Part shown: positions 44,273 to 52,998 of the stretch, piece by piece
Numbering within the stretch: position 1 is the stretch's first letter
Layout: each line of letters starts with the position of its first letter
From: an uncultured Bacteroidales bacterium
GTDB taxonomy: Bacteria > Bacteroidota > Bacteroidia > Bacteroidales > P3
DNA length: 57,316 bases
Direction: 5' to 3'
Assembly (NCBI GenBank): GCA_905234695.1
Contig: CAJOHZ010000013.1
Coordinates: 1-57,316 of the forward strand
Made by a program: the position numbers and the translations under genes
The notes under the pieces: model-generated
What the model saw: the letters and a program-made list of their open reading frames with translations, nothing else
Databases searched by the model: none
What the model was told of the DNA's origin: nothing

Positions 44273-44805
44273 ACATCTACCTCGTCGGCTACATGTACAG
44301 CGGAAAGACCACCGTCGGGCGTCAGCTCGCCCGGCGGCTCAACTACCGTTTCATCGACCTCGACCAAGCCTTCGAGAGCCATTACCGCACCACCGTACCC
44401 CTCTTCTTCCAACGATATGGCGAGGCCGCCTTCCGCCAGCTGGAACAGAAGGAATTGCACCTCACCGCGGAACTGGACCACACCATCGTTTCCACTGGCG
44501 GCGGCACACCCTGCCATGCCGACAACATGGACTGGATTAACGCCCACGGCACAAGCATATTTCTGGAGACCACGCCCGAAGAGCTTGTCACAAGAGCCCT
44601 GAAATCAAGAAAGCAGCGACCTGTCCTATCGGGAATGAGCCCAGCCGAGCTGGACACCTTCATCGCCACACAACTGGAGCAACGGCTTCCCTACTACCGC
44701 AAAGCACAACTCTCTTTTCCCGCCGGGAACCCCGACATAGAACTCCTCGCCGACCTTCTGGCCAGCCATGGCATAACCCCTAAAACAGAGTCATCTAACG
44801 AATAA
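44269..44805 (+). CDS. aroK: Shikimate kinase
   Basis: The 178-residue P-loop kinase has the Walker A motif GYMYSGKTTVGRQLARR, the shikimate-binding FIDLDQAFE and the STGGGTPCH motif, and the lid region SRKQRPVLSG. It phosphorylates shikimate at the 3-position in aromatic amino acid synthesis. It is translationally coupled to the DUF4249 gene (ATGA) and overlaps the 3' end of the convergent radical SAM gene by 11 bases. The DAHP synthase-chorismate mutase of the same pathway lies 2 kb away on the other strand. Confidence 0.95.
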   Translation: MNIYLVGYMYSGKTTVGRQLARRLNYRFIDLDQAFESHYRTTVPLFFQRYGEAAFRQLEQKELHLTAELDHTIVSTGGGTPCHADNMDWINAHGTSIFLETTPEELVTRALKSRKQRPVLSGMSPAELDTFIATQLEQRLPYYRKAQLSFPAGNPDIELLADLLASHGITPKTESSNE

Positions 44806-45844
44806 TACGGGAAAGGCTGCAACTAAGCAGCTGTCCATTGTCGTCATACAGGTGCAAGCCATTACCCTCGCAATAGCGGTACACCTTACAGTTGGCACAC
44901 TGGCCTTTGTGTGTCCACGAGCGGTCGCGGTAGGGCTGGAAACGGTTCTGCCACACCTCCCATAGGTTGTCCTTGTAGATATTTCCCTGATGCAGGTTGC
45001 TGCGGATACTGGTGCAGCCCGATATACTTCCATCACACAACACAGAAGCCACCTCTACCCCGGCGCGGCAATAGTAGAAGCCACCGCGCACCTTACGCTC
45101 ATAGTCACCCAGATAGCCCTCGCAGGCGTAATCGCAACGGATACGCCCCTCGGCACGGGTACGTTCAACAAAGTCCAGCACACCTGTAAACTGTTCGTTG
45201 GAGAGTTGCAACTCAGGGTCATTGGCGGCACGCCCCATGGGGAAGATAGCAAAGATACGCCAGCGACGTGCGCCTAGGGACACAAGGTATTCTTTCAAAT
45301 CCTCCAACTGGGCGTAGTTGCGCGGATTGACACAGGTCACCACATCCCACAGCAAATCGGGAGTCTGCCCCAACAGGCGGATGGCGTCGGAAGCGTGACG
45401 AAAGCTGCCCGCTGTCTGCCGCATCCAGTTGTGTTCCTCCTCCAGGCCATCCAGACTGATGGTGATGGAATGCATCCCACTACGCAACAGCCGCTCCAGA
45501 CGTGCCGCATCCAGCAAGTAGCCGTTGCTGACCATGCCCCACGGAAAACCGCGCCGATAGAGCTCCAGACCGCAGTCATCTATATCGGGACGCATCAAGG
45601 CCTCGCCTCCGGTGAAGATGACAAAGACCTCGTGAGGATTGACATGGGGAGTGATGTCGTCAATCGCCTTGAAGAAATCCTCGGCCGGCATGTCGGGGGT
45701 GGTGGAACTCACCTTGCAGTCGCTTCCGCAATGGCGGCATCGCATATTACACCGTAGCGTACACTCCCAAAAGAGAGTTCGCAACGGATGCAGACGGGCG
45801 TTGTTATGGCGGTAGGCGCGCCAAAGCTCCTGCTGTATCTTCAT
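44795..45844 (-). CDS. Radical SAM/SPASM enzyme of the rSAM/lipoprotein system
   Basis: The 349-residue protein has the 4Fe-4S/SAM motif CNMRCRHCG (CxxxCxxC, near residue 33), a SAM-binding FIFTGGEALMRPD, and SISLDGLEEEHNWMR. Its C-terminus is a SPASM-type domain with cysteines in YYCRAGVEVASVLCDGSISGC and GQCANCKVYRYCEGNG, closing with LLSC, for auxiliary clusters. This matches the Bacteroidota family annotated as the radical SAM enzyme of an rSAM/lipoprotein pair (TIGR04133, by memory). The partner lipoprotein gene lies 18 bases upstream. SPASM enzymes usually modify peptides, so modification of that lipoprotein is the leading guess; the chemistry is unknown. Confidence 0.88.
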   Translation of the reverse strand: MKIQQELWRAYRHNNARLHPLRTLFWECTLRCNMRCRHCGSDCKVSSTTPDMPAEDFFKAIDDITPHVNPHEVFVIFTGGEALMRPDIDDCGLELYRRGFPWGMVSNGYLLDAARLERLLRSGMHSITISLDGLEEEHNWMRQTAGSFRHASDAIRLLGQTPDLLWDVVTCVNPRNYAQLEDLKEYLVSLGARRWRIFAIFPMGRAANDPELQLSNEQFTGVLDFVERTRAEGRIRCDYACEGYLGDYERKVRGGFYYCRAGVEVASVLCDGSISGCTSIRSNLHQGNIYKDNLWEVWQNRFQPYRDRSWTHKGQCANCKVYRYCEGNGLHLYDDNGQLLSCSLSRIIR

Positions 45845-45862
45845 GGCAAATGAGGGAAGAAC

Positions 45863-46420
45863 CTATTTCTTGATGACGGTGATGTCCACCTTCTTCTCGC
45901 GAGTACCCATATTCCAACCCTGACGGGTGGTCGTCTGGTCTCCTTCGGTGAACTTCACCTCAAACATCTGGCTCTCGTAACTTCCGTTGGCCTTGCCATC
46001 GATGTCGCGCACGATAATCTGCTGACTCTCCACCGGCACATCAGTGGTGTGGCACTCATACACCCCCTGTGCGTCGGTGGTGTCCGAGGCCCGTTTCAGA
46101 TAGTTGAGCACATAAGGGTTGTCCTCGTGCATCTGCTCGGGGTCGATGTCCAAATTCTGGTTGACCAGCACGACCTGCAAGCCTTTCACCGGCTTTCCCT
46201 GTTCATTGCGCACCGTTCCATTGACCACAAAGTCCATCGTGGGCACACCGTACATCACAGCCGCTTCGCCACGATCGGAGACTTTGCCAGAAGTCGGCTC
46301 AGGCGTGGCGGGGTCGGAAGGACGGGCGGGCTCCTTGGCGGTATGGCATGCTGCCATACCAAACAGCCCCATCGCCGTCAGCAGCAGCCAGTTTTTCACT
46401 TTCAGAAACTTTATTTTCAT
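45863..46420 (-). CDS. Putative lipoprotein of the rSAM/lipoprotein system
   Basis: The 185-residue protein begins MKIKFLKVKNWLLLTAMG with lipobox FGMAAC, so it is lipid-anchored outside the inner membrane. After a proline-rich linker comes VMYGVPTMDFVVNGTVRNEQGKPVKGLQVVL, a carboxypeptidase-regulatory-like beta domain in which the MYGVP segment is the family hallmark (TIGR04134, by memory). It ends with WNMGTREKKVDITVIKK. It is transcribed just ahead of the radical SAM gene. Few cysteines remain in the mature protein, so a cysteine-based crosslink is less likely than a change on another residue; this is inference. Confidence 0.85.
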   Translation of the reverse strand: MKIKFLKVKNWLLLTAMGLFGMAACHTAKEPARPSDPATPEPTSGKVSDRGEAAVMYGVPTMDFVVNGTVRNEQGKPVKGLQVVLVNQNLDIDPEQMHEDNPYVLNYLKRASDTTDAQGVYECHTTDVPVESQQIIVRDIDGKANGSYESQMFEVKFTEGDQTTTRQGWNMGTREKKVDITVIKK

Positions 46421-46471
46421 GTCTATATAACGTACCTTTGCCGTGAATATTGTACAGGAGGGAAAAGATTA

Positions 46472-46635
46472 ATAAACTGTTTAAATTTAATTGATGAATT
46501 TTGTTATACAGCAAGGCGAGCAGATTTGTCTTCTTTTTGAGGGAGCAATGGGGGGCCATTGTGACCGAGAAAAGGAGGGAAAGATGCCATTTTGATGCTT
46601 TAAGAAAAACATTGGATTAATTTTAAACAGTTTCT
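46472..46635 (-). mobile_element. 164-bp MITE copy B
   Basis: This is the reverse-complement counterpart of the MITE at 28786-28949: same length, the same ends (TTTAAACAGTTTCT at the right, ATAAACTGTTTAAATTTAAT at the left) and the same inner CAATGG/CCATTG palindrome. Its right edge overlaps the last codon of the DAHP synthase gene. Confidence 0.88.
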
Positions 46636-47716
46636 ATATATTCTCGGTCAATGGGGAATTTGTTTTTGCGGGATGCAGCTCCTGTTCCTGTACACGGACA
46701 CTCTCCACATGGATTTTCTCGAATATCTCCTTGACAAAGTCAGGACTCAACCCCAGTTGACGGGCGCTCTCCAGCCGCTGGCGCAACAATGCGTCCCACC
46801 GTTTGGGCTGGAATACAGCCAGGTTACCCTGCGCCTTCACTTGCGCAATCTGCCTCGACAGGTCGAGCCGGGCGGCATACAGTTGCAACATCTGCCGGTC
46901 CACAGTGTCAATCTGTTCCCTCAGCAGACGTAGCTGGTCGTCGGCCACCGCCGTATCTGTATGCGGCATCACCAACCCATCCAGCAGCTGTCGCAACGTC
47001 TCGGGCGTGATTTGCTGCTGTGCATCGGTCAACGCCTCCTGCGGACAGGGGTGCACCTCCACCATCAGCCCGTCGAATCCCAAGTCCATGGCCGTCTGCG
47101 AAAGCATCTGCAACGGCTCACGACGGCCGGCGATATGGCTGGGGTCGCACAATATCGGCACCTCGGGCATTGCACGGCGCAACTCGATGGGCACCTCCCA
47201 CAACGGAGCATTGCGGAATCCTTCGTTCTTGAACACATCAAACCCCCGATGGATTGCGCCGACATCCGTCAATCCCACCCCCTTGAACCGTTCAATGGCC
47301 CCTATCCACAGCCGAACATCGGGGCTGGGGGCATTCTTGACCCACACTGGCAGGGCGGTACCCCGCAGGGCTTCCGATAGCTCCTGCACCATGAAAGGAT
47401 TGGCCGTGGTGCGAGCCCCCACCCACACGGCATCGATGCCGTAGGCCAGGGCCAATTCCACATGCTCCGGCCACGCCACCTCACAACAGAACCGTAGTTC
47501 AGGATTTTCTCGCTTCAATTCAGACATCCATTGCAGGGCCGTCTCCCCCAGGCCGTCGAAACCACCCGGACGGGTGCGGGGTTTCCACACGCCACAGCGC
47601 ACCATCGCCACCTGCGGAAGGGTCTTTAATGCTTCCACCGCAGCCTCAAGCTGTCGTCGGCTCTCCACGCTGCATGGCCCGGCAATCACATAGGGTCTTT
47701 TAATCTCCATACCCAT
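46634..47716 (-). CDS. Bifunctional DAHP synthase / chorismate mutase
   Basis: The N-terminal ~260 residues form a KDPG-aldolase-like type I beta DAHP synthase: PYVIAGPCSVESRRQLE, CGVWKPRTRPGGF, VWVGARTTANPF, CDPSHIAGRRE, GLMVEVHPCPQEALTD. The C-terminal ~90 residues are an AroQ-type chorismate mutase (LLREQIDTVDRQMLQLYAARLDLSRQIAQVK). The protein makes DAHP from PEP and erythrose 4-phosphate and converts chorismate to prephenate, a fusion common in Bacteroidota. Start 47716 or 47710. The stop codon TAG takes its last two bases from the MITE edge, so the last few residues may be altered. Confidence 0.94.
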   Translation of the reverse strand: MGMEIKRPYVIAGPCSVESRRQLEAAVEALKTLPQVAMVRCGVWKPRTRPGGFDGLGETALQWMSELKRENPELRFCCEVAWPEHVELALAYGIDAVWVGARTTANPFMVQELSEALRGTALPVWVKNAPSPDVRLWIGAIERFKGVGLTDVGAIHRGFDVFKNEGFRNAPLWEVPIELRRAMPEVPILCDPSHIAGRREPLQMLSQTAMDLGFDGLMVEVHPCPQEALTDAQQQITPETLRQLLDGLVMPHTDTAVADDQLRLLREQIDTVDRQMLQLYAARLDLSRQIAQVKAQGNLAVFQPKRWDALLRQRLESARQLGLSPDFVKEIFEKIHVESVRVQEQELHPAKTNSPLTENI

Positions 47717-47764
47717 TATAACGGGCCACGCACCGGATTATTGCCCTCTAGGGACTGGAGTTGT

Positions 47765-47935
47765 CTCGGTGTGGTCCTTATGCGGTTTCGGTGTGCCTTT
47801 TGCCCTTCTCCGACGTTTCCCCAGCACTTTTCCCGCACTTCTCCGACCTATGTCGGGAGAAGTGCGGGAAAAGTGCTGGGTATGCGTGAGATAAGAGTAA
47901 AAGGACGGAAAAAGGTGCATAAAAGCCACACCGAG
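47765..47935. repeat. Long inverted repeat with a 61-base hairpin
   Basis: The outer arms 47765-47782 (CTCGGTGTGGTCCTTATG) and 47918-47935 match as inverted repeats at 16 of 18 bases. Inside, 47820-47847 and 47852-47880 form a stem of about 28 bp with one bulged base (CCCAGCACTTTTCCCGCAC paired to its complement) and a short loop. The motifs CGGTGTG and CATAAAAG also occur in the element at 12047-12240. No gene is present. It lies upstream of the DAHP synthase gene. Confidence 0.85.
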
Positions 47936-47982
47936 AGCAGGGTGAGAGCGGGCTAGGAGAAACTAAAAGGTAAAAACTAAAA

Positions 47983-48073
47983 AATTCACGCATCACGAGT
48001 CACTAATCACTAATCACTAATCACTATTCACGCGTCACTGGTCACGCATCACTAATCACTCATCACCAATCAC
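47983..48073. repeat. Heptamer tandem array (13 units)
   Basis: Thirteen uninterrupted 7-base units end in TCAC (e.g. TAATCAC three times in a row, GCATCAC twice, TCATCAC, TGGTCAC); the first three bases vary. It is the same unit as the array before aspS. The rest of this 458-base gap (48074-48174) shows nothing clear. Confidence 0.93.
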
Positions 48074-48174
48074 CTCCGGCGGTTCTCCGGTCATTAAAAA
48101 CTTAAACTGAAAACAGAACTGAACTAAAAACGAGGGGCTGTACAATATTTTATGGGGGTGTGCGTTTCAATGGA

Positions 48175-49875
48175 ATGAAACGATTGATAATTCTCCTGAT
48201 GGTGGCCGTGAGCGGTTACGCTATGGCCTGCACAAATTTCATTGTATCCAAGGGGGCTTCCGTTAATGGCAGCACCTTTATCACCTATGCGGCCGACAGC
48301 CACACCCGCTACGGCCAGCTGCGCTACCACGCAGGGGGCGACCACCCTGCGGGTGAGACCGTCAAGCTCTATAACTACGGTAGTCTCAAGTTCCAGATAG
48401 AAATCCCGCAGGTGGCGCACACCTACCGTGTGGTGGGCTTTATCAACGAGATGCAGCTGGCCATCGGCGAGACCACCTGGGGCGGCATCAAGCCCCTTGA
48501 CAAGGGCAATGCCGAAGGCATAGACTACGGCAACCTCATCTACCTGGCCCTGCAGCGTGCCAAGGACTGCCGCGAGGCCATCAGGGTGATGGCCGACCTT
48601 GTGGCCACCTACGGCTACGCCGAGGGGGGCGAGAGTTTTTCCATCGCCGACCCCAACGAGGTGTGGATTTTTGAGATTACCAGCAAAGGCACCTACGAGA
48701 AGGGTGCGGTATGGGTGGCACGGAGGGTGCCCGACGGCTATGTGTGCGGCCACGCCAACCAGGCCCGTATCACCTCCTTTCCGCAGGAACCCGCCAAGTG
48801 GAACAAGAAGGCCAAACACCCCGCCATCAGCAGCCGCCACCTCGACTGCATCAACGCTCCCGAAGTGGAATGTGTGTACAGCGCGGACGTGGTGAGTTTT
48901 GCCAAGAAGAACGGTTGGGCGGCCTATACTGATAACGCCAAGCCGACAGATGCCAATTTCAGCTATGCCGATACCTACAACCCGTTGACCTTCTCCGGTC
49001 TCCGCGCTTGTGAGGCACGTGTCTACGCCATGTTCAACAGGGTGAACCCCGGCATGAAACGCTACGAGGCCTATGCCATGGGCAACAAGAACGCCGAGCG
49101 GCTCCCCTTGTGGGTGAAGCCCAGCAAGAAACTCTCGGTACACGATGTGATGGAACTGATGCGCGACCACTTTGAGGGCACCCCCATGGACATGACCCAG
49201 GATGTGGGTGCTGGTCCCTTCCACTGCCCCTACCGCTGGCGGCCGATGGACTTTGAAGTCGACGGCAAGAAGTACGTCCACGAACGCGCCATCAGTACCC
49301 AACAGACGGGCTTCAGTTTTGTGGCCCAATGTCGTTCATGGCTTCCCAATCATGTGGGCGGCATCCTGTGGTTCGGCGTCGACGACACTTACAGCACCTG
49401 CTACTGCCCCATGTTCTGCGCCATCGACAGTGTGCCCCTCTGCTTCCGCGAGGGCAACGGCTCGATGAGCCAGTATAGCGAGACGGCGGCCTTCTGGCTC
49501 TTCAACCGCGTGAGCAATTTCTGCTACCTGCGATATGATGCCATGATACAGGACGTGCGTGGGGTGCAGCAAGAACTTGAGGGATTTTTTGTCGGAGAGG
49601 CGGAGAAACTGGGCGACACCACCTCCCGCAGCAGGACCACCGAATTCAGCGACAACTGTGCCAGCCTGATGATGCTTGCCTGGGAACAACTTGACCATAG
49701 GTTGTTGGAAAAATACATCGACGGCAACATCAAGCACGAGAAAGAGGGCCGTATCGAGACCACCCCCACGGGCGTGGTGCGCTTCCCGCAGCAACCCAAA
49801 TACCCCGACTGGTTCTACCGCGCCATCGTCAACGACCACGGTGATGTGCTGGCGGTGCCTGCCGACGCCCGCTGA
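48175..49875 (+). CDS. C69-family dipeptidase, secreted
   Basis: The 566-residue protein starts MKRLIILLMVAVSGYAMACTNFIVSKG. In peptidase family C69 the cysteine exposed after removal of the leader (here the C of ACTNF, about residue 19) is the N-terminal nucleophile, and the leader doubles as a signal peptide. Further family motifs are FITYAADSHTRYG, GETTWGG, LDKGNAEGIDYGNLIYLALQRAKDCREAI and EGGESFSIADPNEVW. It should cleave dipeptides in the periplasm or at the surface. GTG at 48160 is an alternative start. It follows the heptamer array. Confidence 0.92.
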   Translation: MKRLIILLMVAVSGYAMACTNFIVSKGASVNGSTFITYAADSHTRYGQLRYHAGGDHPAGETVKLYNYGSLKFQIEIPQVAHTYRVVGFINEMQLAIGETTWGGIKPLDKGNAEGIDYGNLIYLALQRAKDCREAIRVMADLVATYGYAEGGESFSIADPNEVWIFEITSKGTYEKGAVWVARRVPDGYVCGHANQARITSFPQEPAKWNKKAKHPAISSRHLDCINAPEVECVYSADVVSFAKKNGWAAYTDNAKPTDANFSYADTYNPLTFSGLRACEARVYAMFNRVNPGMKRYEAYAMGNKNAERLPLWVKPSKKLSVHDVMELMRDHFEGTPMDMTQDVGAGPFHCPYRWRPMDFEVDGKKYVHERAISTQQTGFSFVAQCRSWLPNHVGGILWFGVDDTYSTCYCPMFCAIDSVPLCFREGNGSMSQYSETAAFWLFNRVSNFCYLRYDAMIQDVRGVQQELEGFFVGEAEKLGDTTSRSRTTEFSDNCASLMMLAWEQLDHRLLEKYIDGNIKHEKEGRIETTPTGVVRFPQQPKYPDWFYRAIVNDHGDVLAVPADAR

Positions 49876-49922
49876 CCCTGGGCCTCTTGGTTGAGGCAGG
49901 GCACGGAATCAATTATTTTTGC

Positions 49923-49930
49923 TATCTTTG
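49923..49930 (+). promoter_or_regulatory. -7 box of ribBA
   Basis: TATCTTTG followed by CA, 42 bases before the ribBA start; no clear -33 box. Confidence 0.5.
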
Positions 49931-49972
49931 CAACGGGAAAGAGATTCCCCATGGATTGACAATATACGTATT

Positions 49973-51181
49973 ATGGAATTTAGAATCAACACTATAGAAG
50001 AGGCTATCGAAGACTTCAAGGCGGGGAAATTCGTCATCGTGGTGGACGACGAGGACCGCGAGAACGAAGGTGACTTCATCATGGCCGCCGAGAAAATCAC
50101 GCCGGAGCATGTGAATTTCATGCTGAAGAACGGGCGCGGGGTGCTATGCACCCCCGTCACGGAGGACCGCTGCCGTGAGCTGAACCTGGACATGCAGGTG
50201 CATGACAACACGTCGCTGCTGGGGACCCCCTTCACCGTGACGGTGGACCTGCTGGGCCACGACTGCACGACGGGCGTGTCGATGCACGACCGTGCCGAGA
50301 CCATCCGTGCGCTGGCTGACCCGGCGACGAAGCCCTCCGACCTGGGCCGTCCCGGCCATGTCAACCCCTTGCGGGCCCGCAACGGTGGCGTGCTGGTGCG
50401 TGCCGGCCATACCGAGGCGGCGGTGGACCTGGCCCGACTGGCAGGCCTGTATCCCGCGGGTGCCCTCATCGAGATTATCAATGACGACGGCACCATGGCG
50501 CGGATGCCCCAATTGGTCAAAGTGGCGGAGAAATTTGGACTGAAAATCATCACCATCAAAGACCTCATCGCCTACCGCGTGGCCCACGAAACCTTGATTC
50601 GCAAGGAGCAGGAAGTGTTCCTGCCCACCGAGTGGGGAACCTTCAACCTCATTGCTTATACCCAGCTCGACAACGGTGCGACACACATGGTGTTGCGCAA
50701 AGGGGAATGGAAAGAGGATGAACCAGTGCTGGTGCGGGTGCACTCCAGTTGCGCCACGGGCGACATCTTCGGCAGCTGCAAGTGCGACTGCGGCGACCAG
50801 CTGCACCGCGCCATGCAGATGGTGGAGCATGAGGGGAAAGGCCTCGTGCTGTACATGAGCCAGGAGGGTCGCGGCATCGGACTGGTCAACAAGCTGCGCG
50901 CCTACCACCTGCAGGAGCAGGGGCTGGATACCGTGGACGCCAACCTGCAACTGGGTTTCAAGGCCGACGAGCGCGACTACGGCATCGGCGCCCAGATACT
51001 GCGCGACCTCAAGGTCACCAAAATGCGCCTCATCACCAACAACCCGGTCAAGCGCACCGGCCTCGAAGGCTATGGCCTCAACATCGTGGAGACGGTGCCC
51101 ATCGTCATCGAACCCAACCAATACAACGAGCGTTACCTTAAAACCAAGCAGGACCGCATGGGTCACGACCTGCATCTATAA
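49973..51181 (+). CDS. ribBA: Bifunctional DHBP synthase / GTP cyclohydrolase II
   Basis: The 402-residue riboflavin enzyme joins RibB (about 1-205; [53 protein letters not shown]) and RibA (about 206-402; [20 protein letters not shown] with the zinc cysteines, [31 protein letters not shown]). It makes 3,4-dihydroxy-2-butanone 4-phosphate from ribulose 5-phosphate and opens GTP to the pyrimidine precursor. Key acidic residues in DDEDRENE and the zinc ligands are intact. I start it at 49973 ([11 protein letters not shown]), 42 bases after a -7 box. No FMN riboswitch is evident in its short leader. Confidence 0.96.
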   Translation: MEFRINTIEEAIEDFKAGKFVIVVDDEDRENEGDFIMAAEKITPEHVNFMLKNGRGVLCTPVTEDRCRELNLDMQVHDNTSLLGTPFTVTVDLLGHDCTTGVSMHDRAETIRALADPATKPSDLGRPGHVNPLRARNGGVLVRAGHTEAAVDLARLAGLYPAGALIEIINDDGTMARMPQLVKVAEKFGLKIITIKDLIAYRVAHETLIRKEQEVFLPTEWGTFNLIAYTQLDNGATHMVLRKGEWKEDEPVLVRVHSSCATGDIFGSCKCDCGDQLHRAMQMVEHEGKGLVLYMSQEGRGIGLVNKLRAYHLQEQGLDTVDANLQLGFKADERDYGIGAQILRDLKVTKMRLITNNPVKRTGLEGYGLNIVETVPIVIEPNQYNERYLKTKQDRMGHDLHL

Positions 51182-51190
51182 ATATCCCAC

Positions 51191-52936
51191 ATGCGGCGCG
51201 GAACCACATCCATCCTACTGCTGACGGCACTGGCAGCCCTACTGCTGCCGGTGGGCTGCGCAAAGCAGGGATACCCTTCGGGTGGCCCGCGCGACGTGAC
51301 CCCCCCGAAGGTGACGGCTACCACGCCCGAGAACGGCACGGCGAATTTCTCCGCCAAGGAGTTTCGCATCGCCTTCGACGAGTATGTGGTGATCAAAGAT
51401 GCCGAGAACAACATCCTGGTGTCGCCGCCGATGAAACACAAGCCTGAGTATGGCACCCGCGGGCACAGCGTTGTGGTGAAAATCACCGACACCCTGCGCG
51501 AGAACACCACATACCTCTTCCAGTTCAAAGGGGGCATCGTCGACTTCAACGAGGGCAACCCGTTGCCGTCGTTTGAATATGTCTTCTCCACCGGCGGCAC
51601 CATCGACAGCATGACCCTGCGCGGCGTGGTGCTGGATGCGCTGACCCTGCAGCCCCGCAAGGAGGCTGTGACCGTCACCGCCTATGCCGAAGACAGCGTG
51701 TACGACTCGATAGTGGCGTTGGAACAGCCGATATATATGACCCGGTGCGATGCCAAGGGCCGTTTTTCCTTTAACCATATACGTGAGGGACGGTACCGCC
51801 TTTTCGCCTTCGAGGACGGGGACAAGAACCTGCGCTTGGGTGCCAATGAGGCGATGGCCTTTTTGGACAGTGTGTTGACGGCGGAACCGATGCCTGTGCC
51901 CGTCGACACGACGGCGCGTGCCGCGAACGACAGCAGTGCGGCGCAACCTGCAGCGGCTCCACTACCGCCGACGAAACACCAGCTGCGGGTGTCGCTTCTG
52001 GCCAAGGAGACCCAGCGGGTGGACAAGAGCGCGTTCCTGCACCGCGGCCGTATCGAGATTGTCACCAAACAGCCCCTCAGCGACCGTTATTCTCTGCGGC
52101 CGTTGGAGGAATCGGACGAGATACTGTATACAAGCCTTAACGCCCGTCGCGACACGCTGAGTGTATGGACAGGCTACGAGATGTGCGACTCCCTGGTGCT
52201 GGTGCTGAACGACACGCTGCTGAGCGACACGCTGCATCTGCAGTATCGCCAGCGGGCGGGCCGTCCTGCCACGCCGTCGAATAGCCTCTCGGTGAAGAGC
52301 CTCGTGGCTTCCAAGCATCCCTATTTTGACACGCTGCGGTTGCTGCTGCCCACCCCTCTGGACCCTGATGGAACTGCCTCGTGGGCCGACACGGCGGTGC
52401 GGGTGCTGGATTTGGCCGACAGCAGCATTTCCTATTGTCCCGTGCGCTGGGAGGAGGGGGTGCCGGCCCGCTGTCGCGGATATATCGCCTTTGCGGGCAA
52501 ACCCGGCGGGAAGTACCGCTTCACGTTGGCGGCGGGTTGCTGCCGCGACATATACGGCCATCCCAACGATTCGTTGGCGGTTGTTACCGAATACACCCTG
52601 CCGTCGCTTTATGGCAGTATCAGCGTCGCCCTCACCACCGCCGATGTGGACCCGCAGGAGGGACCTCTCTTGATTCAGCTGCTTTCGGAGAAAGGCGATA
52701 TCGTGCAACAGCAGACGCCTGCCGGAGGCAAGGTGACGTTCCAACACCTCAAGGAGGGGAAATACACCCTGCGCGCCGTGGCCGACCGCGACGGTGACGG
52801 GCAGTGGACGCCGGGCGATTACTGGCAGCACCGCCAGCCCGAGGAGGTCTACTACCTCGGAAAGACCCTCGAACTGCGCGAGAACTGGGACATGGAGGAG
52901 AAGTGGGCCGTCGGAGCCCCGTCTGCCGGCAAATGA
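51191..52936 (+). CDS. Ig-like domain lipoprotein (SbsA/Big_5 type)
   Basis: The 581-residue protein has a lipoprotein signal (LLLTALAALLLPVGC, cysteine at 23). An Ig-like region with the family start GYPSGGPRDVTPPKVTATTPENGTANFSAKEFRIAFDEYV follows (about 27-130). Later come beta-rich segments with carboxypeptidase-regulatory character (MTLRGVVLDALTLQPRKEAV; GRFSFNHIREGRYRLFAFED; KVTFQHLKEGKYTLRAVAD). Such proteins are conserved in Bacteroidota and are probably periplasmic-side or surface proteins of unknown function. It begins 9 bases after ribBA and is likely co-transcribed. Confidence 0.85.
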   Translation: MRRGTTSILLLTALAALLLPVGCAKQGYPSGGPRDVTPPKVTATTPENGTANFSAKEFRIAFDEYVVIKDAENNILVSPPMKHKPEYGTRGHSVVVKITDTLRENTTYLFQFKGGIVDFNEGNPLPSFEYVFSTGGTIDSMTLRGVVLDALTLQPRKEAVTVTAYAEDSVYDSIVALEQPIYMTRCDAKGRFSFNHIREGRYRLFAFEDGDKNLRLGANEAMAFLDSVLTAEPMPVPVDTTARAANDSSAAQPAAAPLPPTKHQLRVSLLAKETQRVDKSAFLHRGRIEIVTKQPLSDRYSLRPLEESDEILYTSLNARRDTLSVWTGYEMCDSLVLVLNDTLLSDTLHLQYRQRAGRPATPSNSLSVKSLVASKHPYFDTLRLLLPTPLDPDGTASWADTAVRVLDLADSSISYCPVRWEEGVPARCRGYIAFAGKPGGKYRFTLAAGCCRDIYGHPNDSLAVVTEYTLPSLYGSISVALTTADVDPQEGPLLIQLLSEKGDIVQQQTPAGGKVTFQHLKEGKYTLRAVADRDGDGQWTPGDYWQHRQPEEVYYLGKTLELRENWDMEEKWAVGAPSAGK

Positions 52937-52998
52937 GCCCTCCATCCTTCCGCCTGAGATAAACCAACCGATACGACCGCATACCTATCTGTCCGCCC

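Noticed and set aside
46299..46559. Open frame over the MITE copy B and the lipoprotein 5' end
   Set aside because: It consists of repeat sequence and the antisense of a real gene.
47983..48073. CRISPR array
   Set aside because: Units are 7 bases with no spacers, and no cas genes are present.
49876..49972. FMN riboswitch before ribBA
   Set aside because: The gap is under 100 bases and shows none of the conserved RFN-element pattern; only a -7 box is visible.
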